A DNA stretch of 64,000 nt from Paraburkholderia dinghuensis (GTDB taxonomy: Bacteria; Pseudomonadota; Gammaproteobacteria; Burkholderiales; Burkholderiaceae): NCBI RefSeq assembly GCF_003837865.1, contig NZ_RQIS01000001.1, forward strand, positions 124,001 to 188,000, in the 5' to 3' direction. Shown piece by piece: positions 37,968-48,649 of this stretch. A model generated the notes under the pieces. It was given only the letters and a program-made list of their open reading frames with translations, was not told the DNA's origin and ran no database searches. Every line of letters begins with the position of its first letter. Within the stretch, counting starts at the first letter, position 1. The translations under genes were made by a program, and so were the position numbers.

Positions 37968-38687
37968 TCACACTGGCTTGCCTTGCCCGTCGTGATGACG
38001 GAGCGGCTTCGCCTGGCTTTCCCGGTACCACTGCACCACCTGATCGACCGCTTGATCGATCGAAAGCGCCGAGGTATCGAGCAGCATCGCATCCTCCGCA
38101 GGCTTGAGCGGCGCGGCGGCGCGACCACTGTCGCGCGCATCGCGTTCACGCAAATCCCGGAGTAAGTCATCCATATTAGCAGAAAATCCCTTCTGGATCA
38201 ATTGCTTATGCCGGCGGGCCGCGCGGGCCTCCACACTGGCGGTCAGAAACACCTTCAGGACGGCATCCGGGAAGATCACCGTGCCCATGTCGCGGCCGTC
38301 GGCGACGAGTCCCGGCAGCTTGCGGAAAGCCCGCTGGCGTGCCACCAGCGCCGTGCGGACCTGCGGATGCGCGGCGATCACCGACGCCCGGTTGCCGACC
38401 GCCTCCTGGCGAATTTCGCTCGATACGTCCTCGCCGTCGAGCTGTGCGAGCCCTTCTCGGAACGTGATGTGCAGATCGTCGACAAGCTTGGCCAGGCCGT
38501 CGGCATCGTCGGGCTCGATCGCGTAGCGCACGCTCGCGAGCGCCGCGAGCCGGTACAGCGCGCCGCTATCGAGCAGGTGAAACCCGAGATGCGCGGCGAC
38601 CAGCGTGGCCACCGTGCCCTTGCCGGATGCGGTCGGACCGTCGATCGCGATGACGGGGGTCGGATAAAAGGGGCGGGACGATTTCAT
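37968..38687 (-). CDS. cmk: Cytidylate kinase
   Basis: 239-residue CMP/dCMP kinase. P-loop [11 protein letters not shown] near residue 18, [12 protein letters not shown], and [13 protein letters not shown] are the family motifs. Supplies CDP for nucleic acids and lipids. The cmk-rpsA pairing is conserved in proteobacteria. Starts 19 bp after aroA. Confidence 0.96.
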   Translation of the reverse strand: MKSSRPFYPTPVIAIDGPTASGKGTVATLVAAHLGFHLLDSGALYRLAALASVRYAIEPDDADGLAKLVDDLHITFREGLAQLDGEDVSSEIRQEAVGNRASVIAAHPQVRTALVARQRAFRKLPGLVADGRDMGTVIFPDAVLKVFLTASVEARAARRHKQLIQKGFSANMDDLLRDLRERDARDSGRAAAPLKPAEDAMLLDTSALSIDQAVDQVVQWYRESQAKPLRHHDGQGKPV

Positions 38688-38706
38688 GCTGGCGACAAGC
38701 TCGGCT

Positions 38707-40011
38707 TCAAGGTTGCGTGAGCGCGAGGAAACGCTCGAAGTAATCGGGGAACGTCTTGCCGACGCATTTCGGATCGTTGATGCGCACCGGCACGCCGCCG
38801 AGGCTCACGAGCGAGAAGCACATCGCCATGCGGTGGTCGTCATAGGTGTCGATGACGGCGTTCGGCGTGAGCTGCGCGGGCGGACGCACGATCAGGTAGT
38901 CGGGGCCCTCTTCCACATCGGCGCCGACCTTGCGCAGTTCTTTCGCCATCGCGGCAATGCGATCGGTTTCCTTCACGCGCCAGCTTGCGATGTTGCGCAG
39001 CGTCGTCGCGCCGTCCGCAAACAGTGCCGCCACGGCGATCGTCATCGCGGCATCGGGAATCAGGTTGAAGTCCATGTCGATCGGCGCGAGCTTGCCGTGG
39101 TCGTTGCCGATGCCGCGAACCTCGATCCAGTCGTCCGCCATCGTCACGTTCGCGCCCATGCGGCCGAGCGCTTCGGCAAAGCCGATATCGCCCTGAATGC
39201 TCGCGCGACCCACACCCTCCACGCGCACGGGCCCGCCGCCGATCGCACCGGCGGCGAGAAAATACGAAGCCGACGATGCGTCGCCTTCGACCATGATCTT
39301 GCCCGGCGACTGATAACGCACGCCAGACGGCACTTCGAAGCGATGCCAGCCGTGACGTGTCACCGTCACGCCAAAGCGCTCCATCAGCTTGATCGTGATC
39401 TCGATGTACGGCTTCGAGATCAATTCGCCTTCCACCTGGACGACGCTCACGCCGTCCTGGGCGCGCACGAGCGGCAGCGTCATCAAAAGCGCCGTGAGGA
39501 ACTGGCTCGACACGTCGCCGCGCACGCGGATAGGCTCATTAACCGTGATCTGCGACGGACGGATGCGCAGCGGCGGATATCCCTCGTTCTCCTCATAGTC
39601 GATCGTCGCGCCGATCTGGCGCAGGCCATCCACGAGATCGCCGATGGGCCGCTCGTGCATGCGCGGCACGCCGTGGATGCGGTAGTCGCCGCCGTTGACC
39701 GCGAGCGCGGCCGTGAGGGGCCGCACTGCCGTGCCTGCGTTACCGAGGAACAGGTCCGCGCGGCGCGCCGTGAACGCTCCGCGCGTGCCCTGCACGACGC
39801 AGGTGTCGCCTTCGACCCTGAGCTTCACGCCGAGCGTCTGAAGCGCGTCGAGCATGACGCGCGTGTCGTCGGAGTCGAGCAGATTCGTGATCGTCGTCTC
39901 GCCTTCGGCCAACGCCGCAAGCAGCAGCACGCGGTTCGAGATGCTCTTCGAGCCGGGTAGACGGATCGTGCCGGACGCATGGGAGAACGGTCCGAGATCG
40001 AGATATTCCAT
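38707..40011 (-). CDS. aroA: 5-enolpyruvylshikimate-3-phosphate synthase
   Basis: 434-residue EPSP synthase, sixth step of the shikimate pathway. [22 protein letters not shown] is the phosphate-binding N-terminal motif, followed by [25 protein letters not shown] [12 protein letters not shown] lies near the C-terminus. The class I pattern around the conserved [13 protein letters not shown] is seen. Follows tyrA at 65 bp. Confidence 0.97.
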   Translation of the reverse strand: MEYLDLGPFSHASGTIRLPGSKSISNRVLLLAALAEGETTITNLLDSDDTRVMLDALQTLGVKLRVEGDTCVVQGTRGAFTARRADLFLGNAGTAVRPLTAALAVNGGDYRIHGVPRMHERPIGDLVDGLRQIGATIDYEENEGYPPLRIRPSQITVNEPIRVRGDVSSQFLTALLMTLPLVRAQDGVSVVQVEGELISKPYIEITIKLMERFGVTVTRHGWHRFEVPSGVRYQSPGKIMVEGDASSASYFLAAGAIGGGPVRVEGVGRASIQGDIGFAEALGRMGANVTMADDWIEVRGIGNDHGKLAPIDMDFNLIPDAAMTIAVAALFADGATTLRNIASWRVKETDRIAAMAKELRKVGADVEEGPDYLIVRPPAQLTPNAVIDTYDDHRMAMCFSLVSLGGVPVRINDPKCVGKTFPDYFERFLALTQP

Positions 40012-40076
40012 GAACGTGTCCTGAGAGTTCGGTCGGGCGCTGGTTTATCGGCTCATTGGCCTGCTCATTTGCCAGC

Positions 40077-41000
40077 TTACTTGTCGGGGACCGCATCGGC
40101 GGCACGCTTGCCGCCGCGCTCCTGCCACGCGGTACGCGCCGCTCGCGATCGCGCAAACAGCGTCTCAAGCGCGGCGCCGTCGCCCGCGTCGATGGCTGCA
40201 CGCAGTTTCGCGAGCACTTCAGTGTAGCCGTCGAGTTCGGCGAGCAACGCGCTACGGTTCGCGAGGCAGACGTCGCGCCACATTTCGGGGCTCGACGCGG
40301 CGATGCGCGTGAAATCGCGAAAGCCGCCCGCCGCGAACGACAACTTGAGTTCGGCATCGGGCGACGCGAGGATCTGATCGACGAGCGCGAACGACAATAC
40401 GTGCGGCAGATGGCTCACCGACGCAAATACGCGGTCATGCTGCGCGGCGCTCATCGTGCCGATCACGGCTCCGACCTCGCGCCACATTGCGGCAATGCGC
40501 TCGACAGCTTCGGGTGCGTTCTCCGCGAGCGGGCACAGCACGACGTTGCGGCCGACGTAGAGTTCGGGCAGCGCGGCCTCGACGCCGCTCGACTCGCGGC
40601 CCGCGATCGGATGTCCCGGCACGAACTGGGCGGTGCGCGCCCCGAGCACCGAGCGCGCGGCTTCGATCACGTCGCTTTTGGTGCTGCCCGCGTCGGTGAT
40701 GAGGGTCTGCGCTTCGAGGTGCGGCATGATGCGTTCGAGCAACGCGCGCGTCTGCGCAACAGGCGCGGCGAGCAGCACGATATCGGCGCCCTTGAGCGCT
40801 TCGGCGAGAGCCGCATCGTCATCGAGCGTTGCCCCAGCGTCGATCACGCCCAACTCGAGCGCGCGCTCGACCGCATGCAGGCGACGCCCGACGCCGATCA
40901 CGCGCCCTCTTGCGCCACGCTCGCGCAAGCCGCGCGCAAGCGATCCGCCAATCAGGCCAACGCCGAAGATCACCAGTTTGTTGAAGGAAAACGCGCTCAC
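40077..41000 (-). CDS. tyrA: Prephenate dehydrogenase
   Basis: 307-residue monofunctional TyrA, which converts prephenate to 4-hydroxyphenylpyruvate for tyrosine. NAD fold GVGLIGGSLARGLRE near residue 12, DAGSTKSDV and GHPIAGRESSGVEAA are diagnostic. The GTG at 41000 is chosen because GGTGAT, a match to the anti-Shine-Dalgarno, stands just before it and the NAD fold starts soon after. A longer frame to 41099 would run into hisC. No chorismate mutase or ACT domain is attached. Confidence 0.95.
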   Translation of the reverse strand: MSAFSFNKLVIFGVGLIGGSLARGLRERGARGRVIGVGRRLHAVERALELGVIDAGATLDDDAALAEALKGADIVLLAAPVAQTRALLERIMPHLEAQTLITDAGSTKSDVIEAARSVLGARTAQFVPGHPIAGRESSGVEAALPELYVGRNVVLCPLAENAPEAVERIAAMWREVGAVIGTMSAAQHDRVFASVSHLPHVLSFALVDQILASPDAELKLSFAAGGFRDFTRIAASSPEMWRDVCLANRSALLAELDGYTEVLAKLRAAIDAGDGAALETLFARSRAARTAWQERGGKRAADAVPDK

Positions 41001-41034
41001 GACATCACCGGAAGGAGGAAAACAAGGACGGCAC

Positions 41035-42147
41035 TCATGCGGTCGCGAGCGTGCGCTCGAGCGCAGCGAGAAACGCTGCATTCTCGTCGGGCAGGCCAAT
41101 CGTCACGCGCAACCATTGCGGCAGCCCGTAGTTGCCGACCGGCCGCACGATCACACCCTCTTTGAGCAATTCGAGGTTCACGCGATCGCCCGCGCCATTG
41201 TCGTTGCCGACGCGCACCAGGACGAAATTACCGTCCGACGGCACGTATTCAAGGCCAAGACGCTCGAACGCGGCGGTCAGCATCCGATAGCCTTCGGCGT
41301 TCAGCGCGGCGCTCTTCTGCAGAAATTCCGCATCGCCGAGCGCGGCAATCGCCGCGGCCTGCGCGAGCGTGTTCACGTTGAACGGCTGGCGCAGACGATT
41401 CAGCAGATCGGCCAGCCCAGGCTGGGCGATGGCAAAGCCGATGCGCAGGCCCGCAAGCCCATAGGCCTTCGAGAACGTGCGCGAGACGAGCAGGTTCGGA
41501 TAGCGACGCACCCACGCGATCGAGTCGTAACGCTTGTCGGCGGCGAGGTACTCCGTGTACGCCTCGTCGAGGACCACCACGACGTGGCGCGGCACCTTCG
41601 CGATGAAGGCTTCGAGCGCCGCACCGTCGATGAAGGTGCCGGTCGGGTTATTCGGATTCGCGACGAAGATGAGGCGCGTGTCGTCAGCGATGGCCGCGAG
41701 CATCGCGTCGAGGTCGTGACCGTACTGCACGGCGGGCGTCACGAGATGGCGCGCGCCCACACCCTGCGTGGCGAGCGCGTAGACCGCGAACGAGTACTGC
41801 GAATAGACGATCGACTGGCCGCGCTCGACAAACGCATGCGCCGCGATTTCGAGAATGTCGTTGCTTCCGTTGCCGAGCGTGATCCACTCCGGCGGCACGT
41901 CGTAGCGCGCGGCCAGGGCGGACTTCAGTTCGAACGCGTTCGAATCCGGATAACGGCCCAGATCGCTCGCAGCCTGCGCCATCGCGCGCTGGGCCGACTC
42001 GGGCATGCCGAGCGGATTCTCGTTCGACGCCAGCTTCACGATACGCGCCTCGTCGAGCCCGAATTGCCGGGCGACTTCCGAAATCGGCTTGCCCGCGATA
42101 TATGGCGCGATTGCGCGCACGTAATCGGGGCCGAATTGCGTTGTCAT
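41035..42147 (-). CDS. hisC: Histidinol-phosphate (aromatic) aminotransferase
   Basis: 370-residue class II aminotransferase (fold type I). PLP lysine in RTFSKAYGLAGLRIG, NPNNPTGT and LDEAYTEY are seen. Position between tyrA and pheA suggests that this copy serves phenylalanine/tyrosine transamination as well as, or instead of, histidine synthesis. A second hisC in the histidine operon is usual in Burkholderia, which would make this hisC2. CAGGAGAG precedes the ATG, and a hairpin lies 14 bp further upstream. Confidence 0.93.
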   Translation of the reverse strand: MTTQFGPDYVRAIAPYIAGKPISEVARQFGLDEARIVKLASNENPLGMPESAQRAMAQAASDLGRYPDSNAFELKSALAARYDVPPEWITLGNGSNDILEIAAHAFVERGQSIVYSQYSFAVYALATQGVGARHLVTPAVQYGHDLDAMLAAIADDTRLIFVANPNNPTGTFIDGAALEAFIAKVPRHVVVVLDEAYTEYLAADKRYDSIAWVRRYPNLLVSRTFSKAYGLAGLRIGFAIAQPGLADLLNRLRQPFNVNTLAQAAAIAALGDAEFLQKSAALNAEGYRMLTAAFERLGLEYVPSDGNFVLVRVGNDNGAGDRVNLELLKEGVIVRPVGNYGLPQWLRVTIGLPDENAAFLAALERTLATA

Positions 42148-42156
42148 GCGTCTCTC

Positions 42157-42250
42157 CTGTCGATCGCACCTGGTGCTTCAGCACCTGGTGCGATCCCATG
42201 CAAAGCTGTCGGTTGTACCAAGTGCTTCAGCGCTTACTGTCATCCCATGC
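42157..42250. repeat. Tandem imperfect 45-bp duplication carrying a hairpin, upstream of hisC
   Basis: Two 45-nt copies (42157-42201 and 42206-42250, period 49) align without gaps at 34 of 45 positions. The copy next to hisC forms a long hairpin, GATCGCACC-T-GGTGC-TTCA-GCACC-T-GGTGCGATC (42162-42195). The distal copy keeps only the inner stem. On the mRNA the hairpin ends 14 nt before the hisC start codon, next to its ribosome-binding site. Confidence 0.7.
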
Positions 42251-42315
42251 ACAGCCCGGCCACAGGCCCGATGGCATCAGCGGATCGTTTCAGAACGGCG
42301 ACGCCGTGCGCCGCC

Positions 42316-43398
42316 TTAGCGCGTGCGAGGATACGAGCCGAGGATCTTCAGATACGCGGCCTTCTTGCCCAGCTCGTCGAGCGCGGCGACCACGCCGGGA
42401 TCATCGCGATGGCCTTCGAAGTCGATGTAGAAGTAGTACTCCCACGTACCGACGCGCGCCGGACGCGACTCGAAGCGCGTCATCGACACACCGTACCGCG
42501 CGAGCGGCTCGAGCAGCTTGTAGACGGCGCCCGGTTCGTTCTTCACCGATACGATCATCGACGTCTGGTCATGGCCCGAGGGACCCGACGGCTGCTTGCC
42601 GATCATCACGAAACGCGTGCGGTTGTGCGGATCGTCCTGGATCAACGCGTTCGCGATCAAGAGTCCGTAGTGCGTGGCAGCGCGCTCGCCGGCAATGGCC
42701 GCGACGGTCGGGTCTGTGGCGGCAAGACGCGCAGCCTCGGCGTTGCTCGAAACGGTCTGGCGCTCCAGTTGCGGCACGTTCGCCGTGAGCCACTGCTGGC
42801 ACTGCGCGAGCGCCTGCGGATGTGCGCACACGCGCGTCACGCCGGTCAGGTTCCCGCTTTGCGTCATGAGGTTGTGCTGGATCGGCAGCGCAATCTCGCC
42901 GCCGATCACGAGCTGCGTTTCGAGGAACAAGTCGAGCGTGCGCGACACGGCGCCCTCGGCCGAATTCTCGACCGGCACGACGCCGAACTCGGCGGCACCC
43001 GCTTCCACCGAACGGAACACCTCGTCGATCGAGGGACACGGCAGGCCTTCGATCGACTGGCCGAAGTACGCATACATTGCCTGCTCGGTGTATGTGCCCA
43101 CCGGCCCGAGATAGGCGGCCGTGAGCGTCTTTTCGAGCGAGCGGCTCGCGGCCATGATCTCGCGCCAGATCGCGCTGATGTGATCGTTGCCGAGCGGCCC
43201 CGCGCTCAACTCCTGCAGGCGCGCGATGACCTGCAGTTCGCGCTCGGGACGGAACACCGGCGCGTTGTAGTGCTTCTTGACCTCGCCCACTTCGAGCGCG
43301 ACCGCCGCACGCTGGTTCAGCAATGCGATGAGCTGCGTATCGATCGCGTCGATACGCTCGCGCAGTGGTTTGAGTTTTGAATTGAGTTCGTCGTCCAT
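42316..43398 (-). CDS. pheA: Bifunctional chorismate mutase/prephenate dehydratase (P-protein)
   Basis: 360-residue P-protein. The N-terminal 90 residues are an AroQ chorismate mutase (LKPLRERIDAIDTQLIALLNQRA and the VKKHYNAPVFRPERE helix). The rest is prephenate dehydratase, starting AYLGPVGTYTEQA, followed by an ACT regulatory domain with the feedback motif SMTRFESRPARVGTWEYYFY (split over the C-terminal 60 residues). Feedback inhibition by phenylalanine is expected. Start at 43398 begins MDDELNSKLKPL. Follows serC at 40 bp. Confidence 0.96.
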   Translation of the reverse strand: MDDELNSKLKPLRERIDAIDTQLIALLNQRAAVALEVGEVKKHYNAPVFRPERELQVIARLQELSAGPLGNDHISAIWREIMAASRSLEKTLTAAYLGPVGTYTEQAMYAYFGQSIEGLPCPSIDEVFRSVEAGAAEFGVVPVENSAEGAVSRTLDLFLETQLVIGGEIALPIQHNLMTQSGNLTGVTRVCAHPQALAQCQQWLTANVPQLERQTVSSNAEAARLAATDPTVAAIAGERAATHYGLLIANALIQDDPHNRTRFVMIGKQPSGPSGHDQTSMIVSVKNEPGAVYKLLEPLARYGVSMTRFESRPARVGTWEYYFYIDFEGHRDDPGVVAALDELGKKAAYLKILGSYPRTR

Positions 43399-43438
43399 GC
43401 GTGAAACCGGCAATCAGAAAGGAGGCGTGAGGAAGCGC

Positions 43439-44521
43439 TCACGCGTGCTTTGCTTCGAATTCCGACATGTACTCGACCAGTGCTTTCACTGCTTCGAGCG
43501 GCACCGCGTTGTAAATCGACGCCCGCATGCCGCCGACGGACTTGTGGCCCTTCAGCTGCAACAGCCCGCGCGCCTTCGCGCCGGCAAGGAAATCTTCGTT
43601 ACGTGTTTCGTCGGCGAGGAAGAACGGGACGTTCATCCGCGAGCGCGCGCGGCGCTCCACCTTGTTGATATAGAAGCTGCTCGCGTCGATCGCGTCGTAG
43701 AGCAGCTTCGATTTTTCGATGTTGCGCGCCTCCATGGCGGCGAGACCGCCCTGGCGCTTCAACCACTTGAACACGAGCCCGGCGATGTAGATCGCATAGG
43801 TGGGCGGCGTGTTGAACATGGAGTTGTTCGCGGCGACCGTCTTCCATTCGAACGCGGACGGGCAGATCGGCATCGCGCGCTCGAGCAGGTCCTCACGCAC
43901 GATTACGACCGTAACGCCGGCCATGCCGATGTTCTTCTGCGCACCGCCGTAGAGCACGCCGTATTTGGCGATGTCCATCGGACGCGACAGGATGTGCGAC
44001 GAGGCGTCCGCGACGAGCGGAATGTCACCGAGATCGGGAATCTCGAAGGTCTCGACGCCGTCGATCGTCTCGTTCGTGCAAAGGTGCACGTAAGCGGGAT
44101 CGTCGGAGAGCTGCCACTCGCTTATCGGCGGCGAGTGCGTGAACCCCTCGGCTGTGCGGCCTGTCGCGGCGATATGTGCCGCGCCGTACTTGAGCGCTTC
44201 CTTCTGCGACTTCTGCGACCACGAGCCCGTGATCACGAAGTCGGCGCGCGGCTTCGTACCGAACAGGTTGAGCGGAACGATTGCGTTTTCGCCGATGCCG
44301 CCGCCCTGCAGAAACAGGATGTGGTGGCTCGCCGGGACCTCCATCAGGTCGCGCAGGTCGAGCAGCGCCTCGCTGTGAATCTGCATGAACTCCGGGCCGC
44401 GATGGCTCATTTCCATCACGCCCATGCCGCTGCCGTGCCAGTCGAGCATTTCGTCGGCGGCCTGGTGCAGGACCTCTTCGGGCAGGGCAGCAGGTCCGGC
44501 GGAGAAGTTGAAGACGCGCAT
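43439..44521 (-). CDS. serC: Phosphoserine aminotransferase
   Basis: 360-residue PLP enzyme of serine synthesis that also acts in pyridoxine synthesis. N-terminal [18 protein letters not shown], the [15 protein letters not shown] [13 protein letters not shown] block and the PLP lysine in [12 protein letters not shown] are typical. First gene of the aromatic/serine cluster behind a terminator that isolates it from the upstream DUF2059 gene. Confidence 0.97.
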   Translation of the reverse strand: MRVFNFSAGPAALPEEVLHQAADEMLDWHGSGMGVMEMSHRGPEFMQIHSEALLDLRDLMEVPASHHILFLQGGGIGENAIVPLNLFGTKPRADFVITGSWSQKSQKEALKYGAAHIAATGRTAEGFTHSPPISEWQLSDDPAYVHLCTNETIDGVETFEIPDLGDIPLVADASSHILSRPMDIAKYGVLYGGAQKNIGMAGVTVVIVREDLLERAMPICPSAFEWKTVAANNSMFNTPPTYAIYIAGLVFKWLKRQGGLAAMEARNIEKSKLLYDAIDASSFYINKVERRARSRMNVPFFLADETRNEDFLAGAKARGLLQLKGHKSVGGMRASIYNAVPLEAVKALVEYMSEFEAKHA

Positions 44522-44575
44522 CGTAATGAGATCCCCGAGGCAGGCGCTGCGGCAAAAAAGGCCGGAAACCGCGCC

Positions 44576-44619
44576 CGAAAAAGAAAATGGCCGTCTGCGC
44601 TTGCGCGCAAACAGCCATT
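44576..44619 (-). terminator. Intrinsic terminator of the DUF2059 gene
   Basis: Stem AATGGC / GCCATT with an inner GCGC-TTGC-GCGC stem (44586-44619), followed on the minus strand by a T-rich tract (44576-44585). It lies between the DUF2059 gene and serC. Confidence 0.65.
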
Positions 44620-44736
44620 ATCGCACTGTCACCGGGAACCCGCCAACGCAGGTCCGGCGGCCGTCGGCGCTAATCGAACCCCGAAACGTGCGCTCGGGTC
44701 CGACGCGCCTGCTTTCGGCCGCCGCCGTTCGACTAA

Positions 44737-45342
44737 TTACTTGGCCGGCTTGACCGCGGCGACTTCCTTGTCGGCCTGGTCACGCGTCGCCTTGATCGAT
44801 GCCGGCATGTACTTCTGCATCAGGCTGTTGACGACGTCACGGCCCACCTGGTCCTGGACCTGGATGAACTTGCGGCCGGTCGGGCTGCGGTAGAACGTGG
44901 TCAGGTCCTTGATTTCCTGAACGCTGTAGTACTTCGCATACGCTTCGTACTGAGCCTGCATGGCGTCGTTCTTGAACGCGTCGGTCGTGAAGACCTGGCC
45001 TGCACCGTCAACCAGCTTCGGCACGGCGGTCTTTTGCAGCGTCGGGACGGAAGCCTGCTTTTGCTTGTCCGTCATCGTCTTGTTTTCCGACAGCGCGTCC
45101 GACAGGATCGCCGGGACGAGCTGCTTGGCCTGCATCTGCGCGCTGTTGCCGATTGCGCCAACAAGCTTCTCCGCATCGATCGCATCGAGCAGGTCCTTGA
45201 TCGCGGCTTGCTTGGCCGGATCAACCGGTGCGGCAGCAGCGGCCGGTGCCTGGGCAGGCGCCTGGGTCGAAAGCGCCTGGGCCATGGCAAACGTCGGCAC
45301 GAGAGCGGCCAGCAACAAAACCTGCTTGAATCGTTTTTGCAT
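44737..45342 (-). CDS. DUF2059 domain-containing secreted protein
   Basis: 201-residue periplasmic or secreted protein. A signal peptide (MQKRFKQVLLLAALVPTFAMA) precedes an Ala/Gln/Pro linker and a DUF2059 domain, in which YEAYAKYYSVQEIKDLTTFYRS and PTGRKFIQVQ are the conserved features. The function is unknown. I chose the second ATG (45342) because GGAG stands about 5 nt before it; the first (45345) is only 2 nt from that site. Lies downstream of gyrA on the same strand, 165 bp away, with its own terminator. Confidence 0.85.
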   Translation of the reverse strand: MQKRFKQVLLLAALVPTFAMAQALSTQAPAQAPAAAAAPVDPAKQAAIKDLLDAIDAEKLVGAIGNSAQMQAKQLVPAILSDALSENKTMTDKQKQASVPTLQKTAVPKLVDGAGQVFTTDAFKNDAMQAQYEAYAKYYSVQEIKDLTTFYRSPTGRKFIQVQDQVGRDVVNSLMQKYMPASIKATRDQADKEVAAVKPAK

Positions 45343-45507
45343 CATTACTCCCACACTTATGAGAAATTAGTCGAACCGCCTGCCCTGCGGACCGCGAGAT
45401 GCGTCATTCGCATCCAGCCGGAACCGCATGGGGCCATTCATTACATTCTGAAGCAACGGCTCGCTCGCGCGGACCGCCACCATCCATTACCCCTGGGTTA
45501 CCCTAAG

Positions 45508-48120
45508 TTATTCCTGGGCCTCACCCTCGCCTGAATCGGCGTCACCCGCTTCGCCGTCCACATCGGCCTCGGCGACCTGCTGCAGACCGGAGAGCTTGGT
45601 ACCTTCGTCAAGGCTGATGAGTGTAACACCTTGCGTCGCACGGCCCATTTCGCGGATTTCCGATACGCGCGTGCGGATCAGCACACCCGTCGTCGTGATC
45701 AGCATGATCTGGGCTTCGGGTTCCACGAGCGTCGCCGCAACGACACGGCCGTTGCGCTCCGACGTCTGGATCGCGATCATCCCCTTCGTACCGCGCCCGT
45801 GGCGCGTGTACTCGGTGATCGGCGTGCGCTTGCCGTAGCCGTTCTCGGTCGCGGTGAGCACCGACTGCTGCTCGTCGCCCGCCACGAGGAGCGCGATGAC
45901 CTGCTGGTTGTCATCGAGCTGCATGCCGCGCACGCCGCGTGCTTCGCGGCCCATCGGACGCACGTCGTTTTCGTCGAAGCGCACGGCCTTGCCCGCGTCG
46001 GAGAACAACATGACGTCGTGCTGGCCGTCGGTGATGGCAGCGCCGATCAGGTAATCGCCGTCATCGAGACCGACGGCAATAATACCCTTGCGCAACGGGC
46101 GGCTGAATGCCTCCAGCGGGGTCTTCTTCACGGTGCCGAGTGCGGTCGCCATGAAGACAAACTTGTCCGCCGAGAATTCCTTCACCGGCAGCACAACCGT
46201 GATCTTTTCGCCGTCCTGCAGCGGGAACATATTGACGATCGGACGGCCGCGTGAATTGCGCGAACCTTGCGGCACCTCGTAGACCTTCACCCAGTAGACG
46301 CGCCCGCGATTCGAGAAGCACAGGATGTGATCGTGCGTGTTGGCGATGAAGAGCGTGTCGATCCAGTCGTCGTCCTTCATCGACGTCGCCTGTTTGCCGC
46401 GACCTCCGCGCTTCTGGGCGCGATATTCGGACAACGGCTGCGATTTCACGTAACCCGTATGCGACATGGTGACGACCATGTCCTGCGGCGTGATCAGGTC
46501 TTCGGTGTTCAGCTCCGTCGCGTTCATCTCGATCTTCGAGCGACGCGCGTCGCCGAATTCGCTCTTGATCGCGGTGAGTTCGTCGGAGATCATGAGCGTT
46601 ACGCGCTCGGGGCGCGCAAGGATGTCCAGCAGGTCGGCAATCTGCGCCATCACTTCGCGGTACTCGCCGATGATCTTGTCCTGCTCCAGACCGGTCAGGC
46701 GCTGCAGACGCATTTGCAGGATTTCCTGCGCCTGGGTATCGGACAGACGGTAGAGGCCATCGCCCTGCATACCATATAGCGGGTTAAGCCCTTCCGGACG
46801 GTAGGCCTCGCGCCCACCCGCCGCCGCGTTCTCCGCTTCCGCGCGCGCGAGCATTTCGCGCACGAGCGACGAATCCCACGAGTGGTTCATCAGTTCCTGC
46901 TTCGCGATCGGCGGCGTCGGTGCGGCCTTGATGATCGCGATGAACTCATCGATGTTTGCGAGCGCGACCGCCAGACCTTCCAGCACGTGGCCACGTTCGC
47001 GCGCCTTGCGCAGTTCGTATACAGTGCGCCGCGTCAGCACCTCGCGGCGATGCGACAGGAAATGGTCGAGCATTTCCTTCAGGTTCAGCAGCTTCGGCTG
47101 GTTGTCCACCAGCGCGACCATGTTCATGCCGAACGTGTCTTGCAGTTGCGTTGCCTTGTACAGGTTGTTGAGGATGACCTCGGGCACTTCACCGCGCTTG
47201 AGCTCGATCACGACGCGCATGCCGCTCTTGTCGGATTCGTCGCGGATATCGGAAATGCCTTCGAGCTTCTTCTCGTTGACCAGTTCGGCGATACGCTCAA
47301 GCAGCGAACGCTTGTTCACCTGATACGGCAATTCGTCGACGATGATCGCCATGCGCTGGCCGCGATCGATCTCTTCAAAGTGCGTGGCCGCACGCATCAC
47401 GACGCGGCCGCGTCCGGTGCGATAGCCGTCGCGCACGCCGGCGACGCCGTAGATGATACCGGCGGTCGGGAAATCAGGTGCCGGAATGATTTCGATCAAC
47501 TCGTCGATGGAAGCCTGCGGATTCTTCAGCAGGTGCTGGCAGGCATCGACGACTTCATTGAGGTTGTGCGGCGGAATGTTCGTGGCCATGCCGACCGCGA
47601 TGCCCGACGAGCCGTTGATCAACAGGTTCGGGATGCGCGCGGGCAGAATCAGCGGCTCGCTTTCGCTGCCGTCGTAGTTCGGCCCGAAGTCGACCGTTTC
47701 CTTGTCGATGTCGGCGAGCAGTTCATGGCCGATTTTCGCCATGCGGATTTCGGTGTACCGCATGGCCGCGGCGTTGTCGCCGTCGATCGAGCCGAAGTTG
47801 CCCTGCCCGTCCACGAGCATGTAGCGCAGCGAGAAGTTCTGCGCCATCCGGACAATCGTGTCGTAGACGGCGGTGTCGCCGTGAGGGTGGTATTTACCGA
47901 TGACGTCGCCGACGATACGCGCCGATTTCTTATAGGCACGATTCCAGTCGTTGTTCAGTTCGTGCATCGCGTAGAGCACGCGCCGGTGCACGGGCTTCAG
48001 GCCGTCGCGAACATCCGGGAGCGCCCGTCCGACAATCACGCTCATCGCGTAATCGAGATACGAGCGACGCATTTCCTCCTCGAGGGAGATAGGCAGAGTC
48101 TCTTTGGCGAATTGATCCAT
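45508..48120 (-). CDS. gyrA: DNA gyrase subunit A
   Basis: 870-residue GyrA, which cuts and rejoins DNA to add negative supercoils with GyrB. Breakage-reunion domain is complete, with active-site Tyr in [11 protein letters not shown] and the GyrA-box QKRGGRGK at the start of the C-terminal wrapping domain. The quinolone-resistance region reads [13 protein letters not shown], with Thr83 and Asp87, the usual susceptible pattern for Burkholderia. The ATG at 48120 begins [21 protein letters not shown]. The acidic C-terminal tail is normal. Confidence 0.97.
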   Translation of the reverse strand: MDQFAKETLPISLEEEMRRSYLDYAMSVIVGRALPDVRDGLKPVHRRVLYAMHELNNDWNRAYKKSARIVGDVIGKYHPHGDTAVYDTIVRMAQNFSLRYMLVDGQGNFGSIDGDNAAAMRYTEIRMAKIGHELLADIDKETVDFGPNYDGSESEPLILPARIPNLLINGSSGIAVGMATNIPPHNLNEVVDACQHLLKNPQASIDELIEIIPAPDFPTAGIIYGVAGVRDGYRTGRGRVVMRAATHFEEIDRGQRMAIIVDELPYQVNKRSLLERIAELVNEKKLEGISDIRDESDKSGMRVVIELKRGEVPEVILNNLYKATQLQDTFGMNMVALVDNQPKLLNLKEMLDHFLSHRREVLTRRTVYELRKARERGHVLEGLAVALANIDEFIAIIKAAPTPPIAKQELMNHSWDSSLVREMLARAEAENAAAGGREAYRPEGLNPLYGMQGDGLYRLSDTQAQEILQMRLQRLTGLEQDKIIGEYREVMAQIADLLDILARPERVTLMISDELTAIKSEFGDARRSKIEMNATELNTEDLITPQDMVVTMSHTGYVKSQPLSEYRAQKRGGRGKQATSMKDDDWIDTLFIANTHDHILCFSNRGRVYWVKVYEVPQGSRNSRGRPIVNMFPLQDGEKITVVLPVKEFSADKFVFMATALGTVKKTPLEAFSRPLRKGIIAVGLDDGDYLIGAAITDGQHDVMLFSDAGKAVRFDENDVRPMGREARGVRGMQLDDNQQVIALLVAGDEQQSVLTATENGYGKRTPITEYTRHGRGTKGMIAIQTSERNGRVVAATLVEPEAQIMLITTTGVLIRTRVSEIREMGRATQGVTLISLDEGTKLSGLQQVAEADVDGEAGDADSGEGEAQE

Positions 48121-48649
48121 TATCGATGTCGTATACAGGCGCACCGGACGCAGCCGGAGGAAGCCGGCAGACGGCCCGGCGCGCCCATGCTGTCGCATGG
48201 ACGCCGCGGACGCAGCGCATCACGCGATTCTACCATGCGCGACACCCCCGTCCGCGCCCTGCGTATACCTATTAGAGGGGTCGCGCCGGACCGCTCAAAA
48301 GCGCGTTGAATGGACGCTCGCGGGACACCTCGGGCAATTGAAAGACATCGCGGGGCCTTTTGCGGGACACTGGGGGCCGAGCCCCGCACCCAGGGTATGC
48401 CGCGGGAACTTTTTGTTGCGGGTGTACCACATTAAACTCGCCGTAAACAAAGGGGCGGATAATTTTTATCGTCGGACGGGAACGATATGGCAAAATGCCA
48501 ACGCACAAAGTTAGAGTTAGACACTGCTCGAAGTCTACACAACACGTTTCCGACAACGCGCCGATGTTATACTTCGAGCAATGTATGACCGGTCTTCGTC
48601 ATATAGCTCGCAGTAAACCTGCGGTAATCTCAATTTCGAGAGGAGAAAT
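48121..48649. promoter_or_regulatory. Divergent gyrA/ompA control region
   Basis: 529 bp of non-coding DNA with an AT-rich half next to ompA. A perfect 10-bp inverted repeat, TGCTCGAAGT (48525-48534) and ACTTCGAGCA (48571-48580), flanks a TTATACTT that may be the ompA -10. An AGAGGAGA ribosome-binding site precedes ompA. No small gene was recognised in the gap, and no small-RNA gene could be established by eye. Confidence 0.5.

Noticed and set aside
40633..43380. Plus-strand frame of 915 codons across tyrA, hisC and pheA
   Set aside because: Covers three well-supported minus-strand genes in the antisense direction; no domain is recognisable.
47870..47900. Quinolone-resistance change at GyrA position 83
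   Set aside because: Thr83 differs from E. coli Ser83 but is the normal residue in Burkholderia; Asp87 is intact.
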